Origin: Cucumis sativus
Taxonomy: Eukaryota; Streptophyta; Magnoliopsida; Cucurbitales; Cucurbitaceae
DNA: 64,000 nt
Assembly: GCF_000004075.3 (NCBI RefSeq)
Contig: NW_022279518.1
Location: forward strand, 1-64,000
Direction: 5' to 3'
Shown: one piece after another, positions 44,001 to 56,087 of the stretch
Layout of the letters: every line of letters begins with the position of its first letter
Numbering within the stretch: the stretch's first letter is position 1
Program-made: the position numbers and the translations under genes
Notes under the pieces: model-generated
Database searches by the model: none
Told to the model about the DNA's origin: nothing
Seen by the model: only the letters and a program-made list of their open reading frames with translations

Positions 44001-47000
44001 CTCGTTTTCCCCCTACTATGGAACGGGAAGGATTCCTCTTCTTATCAAAGCCCTCGTCAAACTCAATGCTAAGTTTGACTGCTCCCTTCGGAGTGACAAC
44101 AAGCCTTGTTTTCCCCCTATTGTGGATCGGGAGGATTCCTCCTCTTTTCAAAGCTCATCAAACTCTATGCTAAGTTTAAAACACTAAGAGTAGGTGGTTT
44201 GGTTTTAATTAGGCCAAAAGTAAAGTTTTCTGCCAAAAGCTCTGATAGTTAGGGAACTCAACACATTCTACCTGACCGAACAAGTTGGCTCTTTGTTTTT
44301 TTATGGGAATTTTCTAATGTATATTGCATGTGTTGTTTGTTTTTTTATAGCTCTTGATTGTCTAACCTTTTTACGTTTTGCATTTGCAAGTCTCTCTTTT
44401 GTTTCTTTGGTATGCAATGTGGTAACAAGGTCTTGCTAGAACCGGTGGGCTAACCTTTCTATGGTTATAAACTTAGTTTCTAAGTTTGACTGCTCCCTTC
44501 GGAGTGACAACAAGCCTCGTTTTCCCCCTACTATGGAACGGGGAGGACTCCTCCTCTTTTCAAAGCCCTCGTCAAACTCAATGCTAAGTTTGACTGCTCC
44601 TTCGAGTGACAACAAGCCTTGTTTTCCCCCTAATGTGGATCGGGGAGGATTCCTCGTCTTTTCAAAGCCCTCATCAAGCTCGATGCTAAGTTTAGAACGC
44701 TAAGAGTAGGTGGTTTGGTTTTGGTTAGGCCAAAAGTAAAGTTTTCTGCTAAAAGCTCTGATAGTTAGGGAACTCAACACATTCTACTTGACCGAACCAA
44801 GTTGGCTCTTTGCTTTTTTATGGGACTTTTTCTAATGTATATTGCATGTGTTGTTTGTTTTTTATAGCTCTTGATTGTCTAACCTTTTTACGTTTTGCAT
44901 TTTCATGTCTCTCTTTTGTTTCCTTGGTATGCAATGTGGTAACAAGGTCTTGCTAGAACCGGTGGGCTAACCTTTCTATGGTTCTAAACTTAGTTTCTAA
45001 GTTTGACTGCTCCATTCGAAGTGACAACAAGCCTCGTTTTCCCCCTACTATGGAACGGGAAGGATTCCTCCTCTTATCAAAGCCCTCGTCAAACTCAATG
45101 CTAAGTTTGACTGCTCCCTTCGGAGTGACAACAAGCCTTGTTTTCCCCCTAATGTGGATCGGGGAGGATTCCTCCTCTTTTCAAAGCCCTCATCAAACTC
45201 TATGCTAAGTTTAAAACACTAAGAGTAGGTGGTTTGGTTTTAATTAGGCCAAAAGTAAAGTTTTCTGCCAAAAGCTCTGATAGTTAGGGAACTCAACACA
45301 TTCTACCTGACCGAACCAAGTTGGCTCTTTGTTTTTTTATGGGAATTTTCTAATGTATATTGCATGTGTTGTTTGTTTTTTTATAGCTCTTGATTGTCTA
45401 ACCTTTTTACGTTTTGCATTTGCAAGTCTCTCTTTTGTTTCTTTGGTATGCAATGTGGTAACAAGGTCTTGCTAGAACCGGTGGGCTAACCTTTCTATGG
45501 TTCTAAACTTAGTTTCTAAGTTTGACTGCTCCTTCGGAGTGACAACAAGCCTCGTTTTCCCCCTACTATGGAACGGGGAGGACTCCTCCTCTTTTCAAAG
45601 CCCTCGTCAAACTCAATGCTAAGTTTGACTGCTCCCTTCGGAGTGACAACAAGCCTTGTTTTCCCCCTAATGTGGACCGGAGAGGATTCCTCCTCTTTTC
45701 AAAGCCCTCATCAAGCTCGATGCTAAGTTTAGAACGCTAAGAGTAGGTGGTTTGGTTTTGGTTAGGCCAAAAGTAAAGTTTTCTGCTAAAAGCTCTGATA
45801 GTTAGGGAACTCAAAACATTCTACTTGACCGAACCAAGTTGGCTCTTTGTTTTTTTATGGGATTTTTCTAATGTATATTGCATGGGTTGTTTGTTTTTTT
45901 ATAGCTCTTGATTGTCTCACCTTTTTACGTTTTGCATTTGCAAGTCTCTCTTTTGTTTCTTTGGTATGCAATGTGGTAACAAGGTCTTGTTAGAACGGTG
46001 GGCTAACCTTTCTATGGTTCTAAACTTAGTTTCTAAGTTTGACTGCTCCCTTCGGAGTGACAACAAGCCTCGTTTTCCCCCTACTATGGAACGGGGAGGA
46101 TTCCTCCTCTTTTCAAAGCCCTCATCAAACTCGATGCTATGTTTAGAACTCTAAGAGTAGGTGGTTTGGTTTTGGTTAGGCCAAAAGTAAAGTTTTCTCC
46201 TAAAAGCTCTGATAGTTAGGGAACTCAACACATTCTACTCGACCGAACCAAGTTGGCTCTTTGCTTTTTTATGGGATTTTTCTAATGTATATTGCATGTG
46301 TTGTTTGTTTGTTTATAGCTCTTGATTGTCTAACCTTTTTACGTTTTGCATTTGCAAGTCTCTCTTTTGTTTCTTTGGTATGCAATGTGGTAACAAGGTC
46401 TTGCTAGAACCGGTGGGGCTAACCTTTCTATGGTTCTAAAACTTAGTTTCTAAGTTTGACTGCTCCCTTCGGAGTGACAACAAGCCTTGTTTTCCCCCTA
46501 ATGTGGATCGGGGAGGATTCCTCTCTCTTTTCAAAGCCCTCATCAAACTTGATGCTAAGTTTAGAACCTAAGAGTAGGTGGTTTGGTTTGGTTAGGCAAA
46601 ATGTAAAGTTTTCTGCTAAAAGCTCTGATAGTTAGGGAACTCAACACATTCTACTTGACCGAACCAAGTTGGCTCTTTGCTTTTTTATGGGATTTTTCTA
46701 ATGTATATTGCATGTGTTGTTTGTTTTTTTATAGCTCTTGATTGTCTAACCTTTTTACGTTTTGCATTTGCATGTCTCTCTTTTGTTTCTTTGGTATGCA
46801 ATGTGGTAACAAGGTCTTGCTAGAACCGGTGGCTAACCTTTCTATGGTTCTAAACTTAGTTTCTAAGTTTGACTGCTCCCTTCGAAGTGACAACAAGCCT
46901 CGTTTTCCCCCTACTATGGAACGGGAAGGATTCCTCCTCTTATCAAAGCCCTCGTCAAACTCAATGCTAAGTTTGACTGCTCCCTTCGGAGTGACAACAA

Positions 47001-48835
47001 GCCTTGTTTTCCCCCTATTGTGGATCGGGGAGGATTCCTCCTCTTTTCAAAGCCCTCATCAAACTCTATGCTAAGTTTAAAACGCTAAGAGTAGGTGGTT
47101 TGGTTTTGGTTAGGCCAAAAGTAAAGTTTTCTGCTAAAAGCTCTGATAGTTAGGGAACTCAACACATTCTACTTGACCGAACCAAGTTGGCTCTTTGTTT
47201 TTTATGGGATTTTTCTAATGTATATTGCATGTGTTGTTTGTTTTTTATAGCTCTTGATTGTCTAACCTTTTTACGTTTTGCATTTGCAAGTCTCTCTTTT
47301 GTTTCTTTGGTATGCAATGTGGTAACAAGGTCTTGCTAGAACCGGTGGGCTAACCTTTCTATGGTTCTAAACTTAGTTTCTAAGTTTGACTGCTCCCTTC
47401 GGAGTGACAACAAGCCTCGTTTTCCCCTACTATGGAACGGGGAGGATTCCTCTTTTCAAAGCCCTCGTCAAACTCAATGCTAAGTTTGACTGCTCCCTTC
47501 GGAGTGACAACAAGCCTTGTTTTCCCCCTAATGTGGATCGGGGAGGATTCCTCCTCTTTTCAAAGCCCTCATCAAACTCGATGCTAAGTTTAGAACGCTA
47601 AGAGTAGGTGGTTTGGTTTTGGTTAGGCCAAAAGTAAAGTTTTCTGCTAAAAGCTCTGATAGTTAGGGAACTCAACACATTCTACTTGACCGAACCAAGT
47701 TGGCTCTTTGTTTTTTTATGGGATTTTTCTAATGTATATTGCATGTGTTGTTTGTTTTTTATAGCTCTTGATTGTCTAACCTTTTTACGTTTTGCATTTG
47801 CAAGTCTCTCTTTTGTTTCTTTGGTATGCAATGTGGTAACAAGGTCTTGCTAGAACCGGTGGCTAACCTTTCTATGGTTCTAAACTTAGTTTCTAAGTTT
47901 GACTGCTCCCTTCGGAGTGACAACAAGCCTCGTTTTCCCCCTACTATGGAACGGGGAGGATTCCTCCTCTTTTCAAAGCCCTCATCAAACTCGATGCTAA
48001 GTTTAGAACTCTAAGAGTAGGTGGTTTGGTTTTGGTTAGGCCAAAAGTAAAGTTTTCTGCTAAAAGCTCTGATAGTTAGGGAACTCAACACATTCTACTT
48101 GACCGAACCAAGTTGGCTCTTTGCTTTTTTATGGGATTTTTCTAATGTATATTGCATGTGTTGTTTGTTTTTTTATAGCTCTTGATTGTCTAACCTTTTT
48201 ACGTTTTGCATTTGCAAGTCTCTCTTTTGTTTCTTTGGTATGCAATGTGGTAACAAGGTCTTGCTAGAACCGTGGGCTAACCTTTCTATGGTTCTAAACT
48301 TAGTTTCTAAGTTTGACTGCTCCCTTCGGAGTGACAACAAGCCTCGTTTTCCCCCTACTATGGAACGGGGAGGATTCCTCCTCTTTTCAAAGCCCTCGTC
48401 AAACTCAATGCTAAGTTTGACTGCTCCCTTCGAGTGACAACAAGCCTTGTTTTCCCCCTAATGTGGATCGGGGAGGATTCCTCCTCTTTTCAAAGCCCTC
48501 ATCAAACTCGATGCTAAGTTTAGAACGCTAAGAGTAGGTGGTTTGGTTTTGGTTAGGCCAAAAGTAAAGTTTTCTGCTAAAAGCTCTGATAGTTAGGGAA
48601 CTCAACACATTCTACTTGACCGAACCAAGTTGGCTCTTTGCTTTTTTATGGATTTTCTAATGTATATTGCATGTGTTGTTTGTTTTTTTATAGCTCTTGA
48701 TTGTCTAACTTTTTACGTTTTGCATTTGCAAGTCTCTCTTTTTTTCTTTGGTATGCAATGTGGTAACTAGGTCTTGCTAGAACCGGTGGGCTAACCTTTC
48801 TATGGTTCTACATTTAGTTACTAATTAAGTTTGAT
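41092..48835. repeat. 519-bp tandem array 2 (about 15 units, mixed 519/415 bp)
   Basis: The same unit as array 1, landmark ATGGTTCTAAACTTAG at about 41563, 42082, 42601, 43116, 43531, 43946, 44461, 44978, 45497, 46013, 46429, 46843, 47361, 47873, 48288 and 48801. Ten intervals are about 512-519 bp and five are about 415 bp. The short units (43116, 43531, 46013, 46429, 47873) each lack one 104-bp subrepeat. Short-short pairs at 43116 and 46013 start blocks that repeat about 2.9 kb apart with matching variant bases. Many one-base indels distinguish units from array 1. No gene is supported. Confidence 0.95.
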
Positions 48836-49505
48836 TGCTCCCTTCGAAGTGACAATAAGTTTTGTTAATGTCGACCCTTTTCTAAAGGGATTTAGTTCAT
48901 TGTGGCTAGACAAGAGGCTTCTAACTCATGTTTGACAAGACAAATTTGTTAAAACCATCCCAGTTTCTAAAGAGTGCCTCCTATCCTTTTTTACTCTATC
49001 TAGGCTAGGTTTGGACTAAGTGCATCATAGGTAAGTCACGACAAAGCAACAAAGGAAGACAAAGCTAGAAAAGTATCCATGCACTTATTTATTATACATG
49101 CAATCAAGCATTCACAACACACATACCATTTTCTCAATCATGCATTCACATCTCAATAAGAAATAGCTAAAAGGAGCTTAAAACAAAAAAGACAGCAGCT
49201 TATGCTCAAATTTCAGCACATATACTCATCAAAATTCAGAATTTCACATCATAAACCCGAGCTCAGTGCTCAAGGGTTGCCAATCATGCTTTTTATGCAA
49301 GATCTAATTAAGCTAAGAAGGTATAATGCTCATTATTGTATGGAAAGAATTCTGAAAAATTTTGAAATTTGGGCAAAATTTGAACCCCCAAGTTTACACT
49401 AAACATGCAAGCTAAGCAAGCTATTACCCACACCCACTCAAAAAATTGCTTTTTCTGTCCTAAAAGCTTTTGAAAATCAAAGTAAATGGAGAAAAATAAG
49501 GGGGG
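48836..49505. other. Array-flanking segment, copy 2
   Basis: Copy of 13086-13757 with a few substitutions, including the permuted flank modules at 49090-49160. No gene. Confidence 0.5.
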
Positions 49506-50336
49506 AACTTTGGACTCCCCTGGAAGGATCGACATCCTTGACTTTGGTTTGAAGCTTGCATGGATAAACCTTTTCATTCATTTTTCATTGATTATTCATC
49601 CTTGTTCCTGAAAATCAAAGGAAATTCTCTCAATTTTATATATTACTAAAATTAGGATACATATAAGTCTTAACTAGTCTAATAGCACCCTCCATTCATC
49701 TTCCCCTACACTGGCTATGGTATCAAAATTTTCAATTAAGTAATACGTCTACTAACGAACTTGAAAACAAAACACATCACACTAAAAAACACAAACATCA
49801 CTTTAACCCAACAGAAGCAACTCTTTTTACCCTTGCACTCACTATCACATTACTATCATGTTTGTCAACTGTCAAACTAACTCTTTTAAGTTATTTAGTG
49901 TGACTACAAAGTTATGAACACCATAATCTTAATTAAAACCTTTTAATAAACAAATGCCAAGTTACTACTCAAGAATGGCAAGGAATTCAAAAAACATGAC
50001 AGCTATCCTAATTGGTTGAAAATGAGAAAAAGAAAGTTAGCCAGACAACCTGTTTGGACTACAAAGCCAGCAGATACGATTCCTCAAATTTGACCATTCA
50101 CTCTCCATACTCTACAAGTCTTCAAGCACATGATGCTGCCTTCTTTCAGATGAGCAACATCATTCCGATCTTAACAGTCAGAAGAGCAAATCAAATCAAT
50201 CCTAGCATATTCACAAATCACAACTAAAAAGTACAAACATTACAAAATAAAACATGCAGCGATATCAACAAGCATTCTGATAAATAATTAGCCAACTAAT
50301 TGACATTACAAAATAAATAAAGAAAAAAATCATTGG
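49506..50336. repeat. Dispersed segment R (copy 4 of 4, probably the source context)
   Basis: Lies on the 3' side (minus strand) of a kinesin-12 exon whose splice donor opens into it, so it reads as intron of that gene. Because a kinesin-12 5' end is present only here, this is probably where R originated. Confidence 0.7.
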
Positions 50337-50392
50337 AAAGATCACTGCTTAAATGAAATTTGAAATATCTCCCAATAGTTTTGATCGGTTAC

Positions 50393-51029
50393 CCGAGTTG
50401 TGAGAGTGGTCGGTTGATATTGCGTGCTTCCTTCAAGCGCTCCCCAGCTGCACCTGTTAGCTTCTGCCTCCGGAACCAGCTACTTAAACCATCTGCCAGT
50501 CTCTGCATAATAAAATGATTATGAGCCTAAATTTTACAAGTACCAGTCCGTTGAATATAGAAACGTGATACTCATGCTTTTCCATCCTAAACAACAGAAC
50601 TATCTGCACTTCGATTTACAAATTCATTGCCTTTTTCCGACAGTGCCACAACTGTTAGTTGTTACAGGTATACTTCTTTTATTTATTTATTTATTTATAC
50701 TAAATTCAATAATACCATATTCCAGATATTAGCAACATTATTTTAGCATTACCTTGGATCGGGATTCAACAACACAGGTAAAAAAAGCAGTATGTGATAG
50801 CGAACTCTCAGGAACGGTCGGGTTAGAAGAGGGAGGCCTAGGTGGAAGCGGGCTCTTCAGGATTTGGAATCGAAAACCGATCTGAGGGTGGAGAATTTTC
50901 TTTGGAAGACTTGGGTTTCCGAGGGGGTCTGCGGCCCTTGATTTCGGCACCGTTAAGGCTAGAAGAAGAAGAAAGTGGTGGATCGACGAGATGGGTATGT
51001 CGCAAGATAGAGTTTCTTGGCTGCTTCAC
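50393..51029 (-). pseudogene. Kinesin-12 (PAKRP1-type) 5' end with motor core deleted
   Basis: First exon 51029-50753: starts MKQPRNSILRHTH, continues with SSKENSPP, then changes frame near 50840 to PLPPRPPSSNP, both typical of the kinesin-12 N-terminal tail. It then jumps directly to ESSLSHTAFFTCVVESRSK, a motor segment normally about 150-200 residues further on. The P-loop (G-x4-GK-T/S) is therefore missing. Donor GT at 50752. The second exon, 50502-50393, reads RLADGLSSWFRRQKLTGAAG and NINRSLSQLG, again lacking the ~15 residues with switch II (DLAGSE). Kinesin-12 proteins organise the phragmoplast in plant cytokinesis, but this copy could not bind ATP. No later exon is found downstream. 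Confidence 0.8.
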
Positions 51030-51303
51030 GTTAGAGAGGAAGAGCGAAATTTTGGAGGTATAGGAAGAGCGAAACGGAATTTGAGAGATAGGAAATCGCA
51101 GGGTTTGAGGAAGACGAAGAAGAGAAGGGGAGATGAGAGGCAGAGTAAACCGATCGAGAAGAAAAAGGGGAAAGAAATTTGAAATAAAAGAGACCGTTGA
51201 GGTTGAAGAAGAGGGGAAAGAAAATTGACCGTGGAGGAGAGTTATTTAATTTTTGGATTAAATATTTTCTATGAAAATTAAAAAAGAAAAAGTTAAAAGG
51301 CAA
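51030..51303 (-). promoter_or_regulatory. Former kinesin-12 5' UTR/promoter side
   Basis: On the minus strand, a pyrimidine-rich (CT) stretch precedes the kinesin ATG, as is common in plant leader sequences. Open frames on the plus strand here are purine-run artefacts. No TATA box is clear. Confidence 0.35.
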
Positions 51304-53620
51304 ATATTTTCTACTTTTTTTTATTATTTATTCTATGAAAATTCAATAATAAAAAAGCATCTATATTTGCTTTTGGTATGGTTCACATTTTTATTTATTT
51401 GACAAAAATCTAACTAAATTATCATTCATTTTGACCTAATATTGCAAATATAAATTTATATTTTGCATCTTAACTACTCTTTGGCATTTATAATATCATT
51501 GTTCCACACCTCAATTTTTTTATTGTTGTCAAAAATAAACCTAATCCAAAATGAATTAGCAAATTAGGGAATAAATGTAATCATTGTTTTTGGGAGTTTG
51601 AGTTCGACCGTGATTATTGTTGAATAATTTTATTTGGGATGCAAGTTTTTCACTTAGACATGGACATTTTGCTATTTTAGCAATTTAAATTTAAATTTTT
51701 CTTTTATCAAAAGTAAACCTCTTGTTTTAATGTTTTTCTGGTCATCCCTTTTAAATACAACTAATGACAAATGAATATAACAATTAAGAAATTCGTAGAT
51801 ATATAACAACATTTTAAACTAATTGCTGCAGTTATTTTAAATCACATATGTCATTCGCTTATAAGCATAAGAGTCTATTAACGATATAAATCTATCACAA
51901 ATATATTTTGCTACATTTACAATTTTTAAAAGATATTGTTATATACTTAATTATTATTCATAAAATTGCTAATCCATTATACTTACCCTAAGTTAAATGA
52001 ATAATGTCAAAAGTAAGTTTACTACGAAGGTAATTTGTGTGACCCTTTTATCCTAATGTAGGAAGTTTGTTCCACTCCATACCATTATTGAACTAAGAAG
52101 ATTAAGTGTGTATTAGTATGTTTAAACAAGTATAATTATAGCAAATTCTATGAGTGATATATTTATATTAGCAATACAATATGTGTTACATATGCAAATA
52201 TTTTGTATCTAATCGTTGTATTTGCAATTAACTCCATTAAAATATACAAATATAAACATAACTCTTTAACCTGAGTTTAGCTAGGATCACAAACTACAAA
52301 AAGAAAGTATGGAATATATTTAATTTGTTTTTTTTTTCTTTGAAGAAAATTTGGTGTGTAGCACATTATATATTTTTCTTTCCTTTAAAAAACAGTATTG
52401 ATCTTATAATATACGGCCTTGCACAATGTATTCACCATAAAGATCATATAATTGTAGAGATGTATAGAAGGTCTGATAAACAACATAAACGAAAAGTTCT
52501 AATCCTTGAAATTGTAAACATTACCCATATCCTACAATAAAAGTCACATCAACTTGATATTTGTTGAAATTTAACAAAAATGAAAAGAAAGCAACGATAA
52601 ACCAATGACGATGGAAGAAGATACAGTTTTCAAACACAACCAGCTATCCAAATTATTCATAATATGGTATTAGAAAATATATTGCAATTTGTAACCTCAT
52701 AAGTTTATAAACAGAGTAAAAATTAAAGGAAATTTTTTTATCAAGCTTATATTAGGACTTTATACTACTTATATGTAATTCTTAAGTTTTCTTCTTTTAG
52801 CTATAAAAGACACAAATTAAGAAAAAAAAATGACTTGATTGTCCATGTAAAGTTATGCCCCAACTTTTTTCTTCTAACTTAAGAAAAGGAACACCAACAA
52901 ATATCTATCCCCATAAACTAAAAAGCATAGGAAAATGATAGTAAAAGTAAAATCAACTTTTTCTGTTATCTTTTTCCTTCATTCATTTACTTCTAATTGA
53001 AAATAAACCAAAAGTCTAAAACCGATCAAATTATTGAAAACGAAAAAACAAGAAACATAACAGTGTGGAGAGGTAGTTATTATCAAGTATTTGATTTTGT
53101 TTAATAGATTCCAGTTGTGACAACCACAACAATTGTATGCATGAAGTTCATCATTCAAACAGATTCTGACAACAAATTTCAACACATCTGCAAGGCGAAA
53201 GAAGATAGGAATTAGGATAACAAGGTAATTAGAACACTGAAATAAATTTTAAAAATAATTTTATTGCCGATTGCTACTATAAGCATAATTATCTGCTTGT
53301 ATAATTGTCTTGCATGATCTGACAAATACATTATGGTATTTGATATTCCATTCAGGTTGTATCTTGCATGTTACCAACAAAATCATGTGCTTAGTGATAA
53401 ATTACTCTTAGACTGAGAAATACTCGAAAAAAAATCAAGAGTAACAACTCTTAGTTTCCCAGAAAAATTGAAACAAAATCATGACAAACCAACAACAAGA
53501 ACTTCATAAACTTGTCTGATGAAAGCAACTCAAGAACAGTCTCAATGCAGATCATACATGAGTTCTTTGCTAAATATTTCCAAAGGCTAAAAAGAGTTAA
53601 GGAAAAAAAGAAAAACAATA
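51304..53620. other. AT-rich intergenic DNA, no gene seen
   Basis: About 2.3 kb of high-AT sequence with poly-A and poly-T runs. Short frames (52325-52540, 52979-53185) have no recognisable domain and no codon bias. Nothing here matches the duplicated repeats of the left half. Confidence 0.6.
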
Positions 53621-53625
53621 ATTAC

Positions 53626-55527
53626 CTGTAATTTTCGTTGGTTCATGATCTTCTCTTGTCATTCCCTCACTTTAATCTCATAACTGAAAAGGAAAAGAGG
53701 AGGGAGGGGTGATTAAACTCATGCATGTACATAATGTCGAAACCAGCAAAATTACCACCCTATTAACTATGAAAGTCTGGTTGTGGTCGAAGTAGGGTGA
53801 AAGTCAGTGTAGATTAGGATAGATGTCACCGTGAAGCTCACTGTCGGTTGGGGAAGAACATAAAAATTGACTTTTTTCTTTTATAACAGGCTGGGGGGAA
53901 CTGGCTGGCAAGGAGGAAGTGACATGCTACCACTAGGTTGTGTTAGGTGTGAACAATGGACAATGGTGGCTAGAAGTGAGGGAAGGGCTTTGTCAAAGGG
54001 TCGTGCAGGGCTGAACTCCAACTGTCCAATATTAGTTTGTTCGCTTACTTTCTTTGTTTCACCCATATCAATGTCTGCAAAAATTCCCACAATATATAGA
54101 AATGGAAATAAAGATCCTTAAGTTCTTTGAGAAAAATCATAAATATAGCCACAAAATTTCTCCAATTATTTGTTACTTAAAAAAGTATAGAAATTGTCAA
54201 CCAAGCTCAACTAACGCCTGTATGTATGTACTTAGAACCAAGAGGTCTCGGGTTTAAATCCCTCTACCCCGAATTTGTACTCATAAAAAGAAAAATACAT
54301 AAATTGTATGAATGAGGTGCACATTCACGTAATTTATACGATGATGTGAGAAATGCTATGATTGTAATGGATGCTCATAGTTTGGCTCGTAGCAATAGAA
54401 AAGCCCGAATCTTATTCTCAAGTTGAGTCCTTTCTTCAGTGCAAAAAATGTGGTTTCCTGTCGGCTTGGGGAAAGATCAATTGCTGTCTCCACCTTGTTG
54501 ACATTTCGCCCTGCATAATTATTGACAACGAGAAATAAATAGAAAGGTTATTCTACCATTTTTTTGGTTTTATGAGAACAAATTCAGAGAGCTAATTGCA
54601 AGCAATATTTGAAGTAAAGTTACACCTCCTGCGCCCCAGATCTTGCAGTAGTCAGTTCAATGTCCTTCGGATCAATCACTACTTCAACTTCATCTGCCTA
54701 GATGCAATAATAACATAAGCTCAACAAATCAAGATAAACATAGCTGATCAAGATGCAAATGCAACGGAGAACAAAGTCAAATAAGAGAAATTATCATATC
54801 CAAATTGTTAACACTCCTACAGAGAAACAGTACGAACACTATGAATATCAACTATATATAAGGATAACTGTATAGTAATGCACTTGGATTTTCATGTTAA
54901 GGCACTAGTGTGATATGACAGAACATTTTAATCGGCCACTCCACATTAATCCATCATCTAGGTATTTTTAACAGAGAGATAGCTTTTCACATTATAATTG
55001 TTAATGGCAAAAATGGAGCACAATAGCATATCAGGGACCTATAAAGGAAATGGGGAAAGAATTAACATTAGACAACTGTCCAGGACAAACTTAGCAAATT
55101 CAGGTAATATTCTACCACACATTAGTCTGATTAACGCATGCAATTCTTATTTGACAAGTATCAGACAGTTCTTATTTCACAATTTATAGTGAACTTATGG
55201 AATAGTTTACCTCTAGCATGATGACTACTGTAGTCGTAGAAGTATGCATACGGCCCTGTGTTTCTGTTTGAGGAACACGTTGAACTCAATGAAAACCAGA
55301 CTCTTATTTCGATTTACTGTAGACACGTTATCCTTTGATTTCTGTCACATAAGTTTCGTGTCCCCCCTTTTCAGCCAGAAAAGTAAACAACGAAAATTCT
55401 TCAATATATATACAGAAAGCACTAGGATATTGACTTCTGGGATGTCTGGAGGCACATACCTTAGAACTTGAAACAGGGAAAAACTTCCATGAATTCCGCT
55501 CACTGTATTTCTGGTACATACGGACAT
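53626..55527 (-). pseudogene. Organellar peptide chain release factor 1 (PrfA/APG3-like), decayed
   Basis: Five exon remnants on the minus strand in correct order: 55527-55460 (MYQKYSERNSWKFFPVSSSK), about 55375-55211 (AEKGGHETYVTEIKG, VQRVP, GRMHTSTTTVVIML), 54697-54626 (ADEVEVVIDPKDIELTTARSG), 54510-54379 ([32 protein letters not shown]) and 53683-53626 (YEIKVRE, stop, QEKIMNQRKLQ). RF1 releases finished peptides at UAA/UAG on plastid or mitochondrial ribosomes. Lesions: three in-frame stops at 55260-55325, a one-base loss after AIDL, a two-base loss and a glutamine-to-arginine change in the GGQ motif, and a donor GT turned AT at 54378. The N-terminal half and the end are not found. Introns are retained, so it came from DNA duplication rather than retroposition. 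A SINE-like element lies in the last intron. Confidence 0.85.
54195..54297 (+). mobile_element. tRNA-derived SINE-like element
   Basis: Contains a box A-like AGCTCAACTAACG at about 54204 and a box B-like GGGTTTAAATCCC at 54250-54262, 30-odd bases apart as in an RNA polymerase III internal promoter, followed by an A-rich tail (ATAAAAAGAAAAATAC). It cannot fold as a complete tRNA gene. It lies inside an intron of the release-factor pseudogene. Confidence 0.55.
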
Positions 55528-55784
55528 GTTATATAATTGGAAAAAATGAGTTAGAGAAGAAGAAACGACAATGTAGAAAAATGTATTTGAGAAAAGAAGG
55601 GGGTAAAATCAAAGCAGGACAGGAACGGAAGAGACATCAGAGTTTGGACTATGTAACTTGTAAGTTTTACAAAGCCTAACTATCCTATTCACTGTTCAAT
55701 TTTCTATACACTTATAAGGCCTAAATTGTTGGTAAGAAAAGATTGGAGCATAGGTCACCTCTAATGGATTGATGAGAAAATTCA

Positions 55785-55940
55785 AAATTTAACATCTTAG
55801 TCGTATCTTTTGAATAAAAATAAAAATAAAGCCCATCTTAGTTGTAATTATGTAAAAAAAAAAAAAAAGACAATTAATGTGATTATTCATGAATTGATTT
55901 GGGTGGGCTATTTCAAGATAAAAGTACCAAACAAAAGACT
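55785..55940. repeat. PMEI upstream segment, copy 1
   Basis: About 155 bases containing TCTTAGTTGTAATTATGT, an A-run and TTGATTTGGGTG. A diverged copy is at 57950-58105, downstream of the gene. It lies 100-250 bases upstream of the PMEI TATA box. Confidence 0.65.
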
Positions 55941-56017
55941 AGAATGGGTTATTTAGTTATGTAATCACAACTGCCATTTCTCCTCCATAAGAAAAACAAA
56001 CAATTTCTCTAAATTTC

Positions 56018-56030
56018 ATCTATATATATA
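56018..56030 (+). promoter_or_regulatory. TATA box of the PMEI gene
   Basis: CTATATATATATG, about 60 bases before the ATG at 56088 and only about 15 before the ATG at 56043. Normal plant spacing (start of transcription ~30 bases after TATA) leaves the first ATG upstream of or at the transcript start, and supports the second. Confidence 0.55.
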
Positions 56031-56087
56031 TGTATTTATCAAATGAATCATATCAATAAGGACGGGAAACAACAAAGAAAAATTAAA

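Noticed and set aside
50838..51182. Plus-strand frames at 50842-51063 and 50991-51182.
   Set aside because: They are the complement of the kinesin-12 first exon and its purine-rich leader.
53867..54121. 84-residue frame in the release-factor pseudogene intron.
   Set aside because: No recognisable domain, and it lies in intron sequence between two exon remnants.
54195..54297. Possible tRNA gene with box A and box B.
   Set aside because: No acceptor stem or anticodon arm can be drawn, and it has a SINE-like A-rich tail.
56043..56087. Earlier ATG for the PMEI gene.
   Set aside because: It lies within about 15 bases of the TATA box and would place a polar stretch before the signal peptide.
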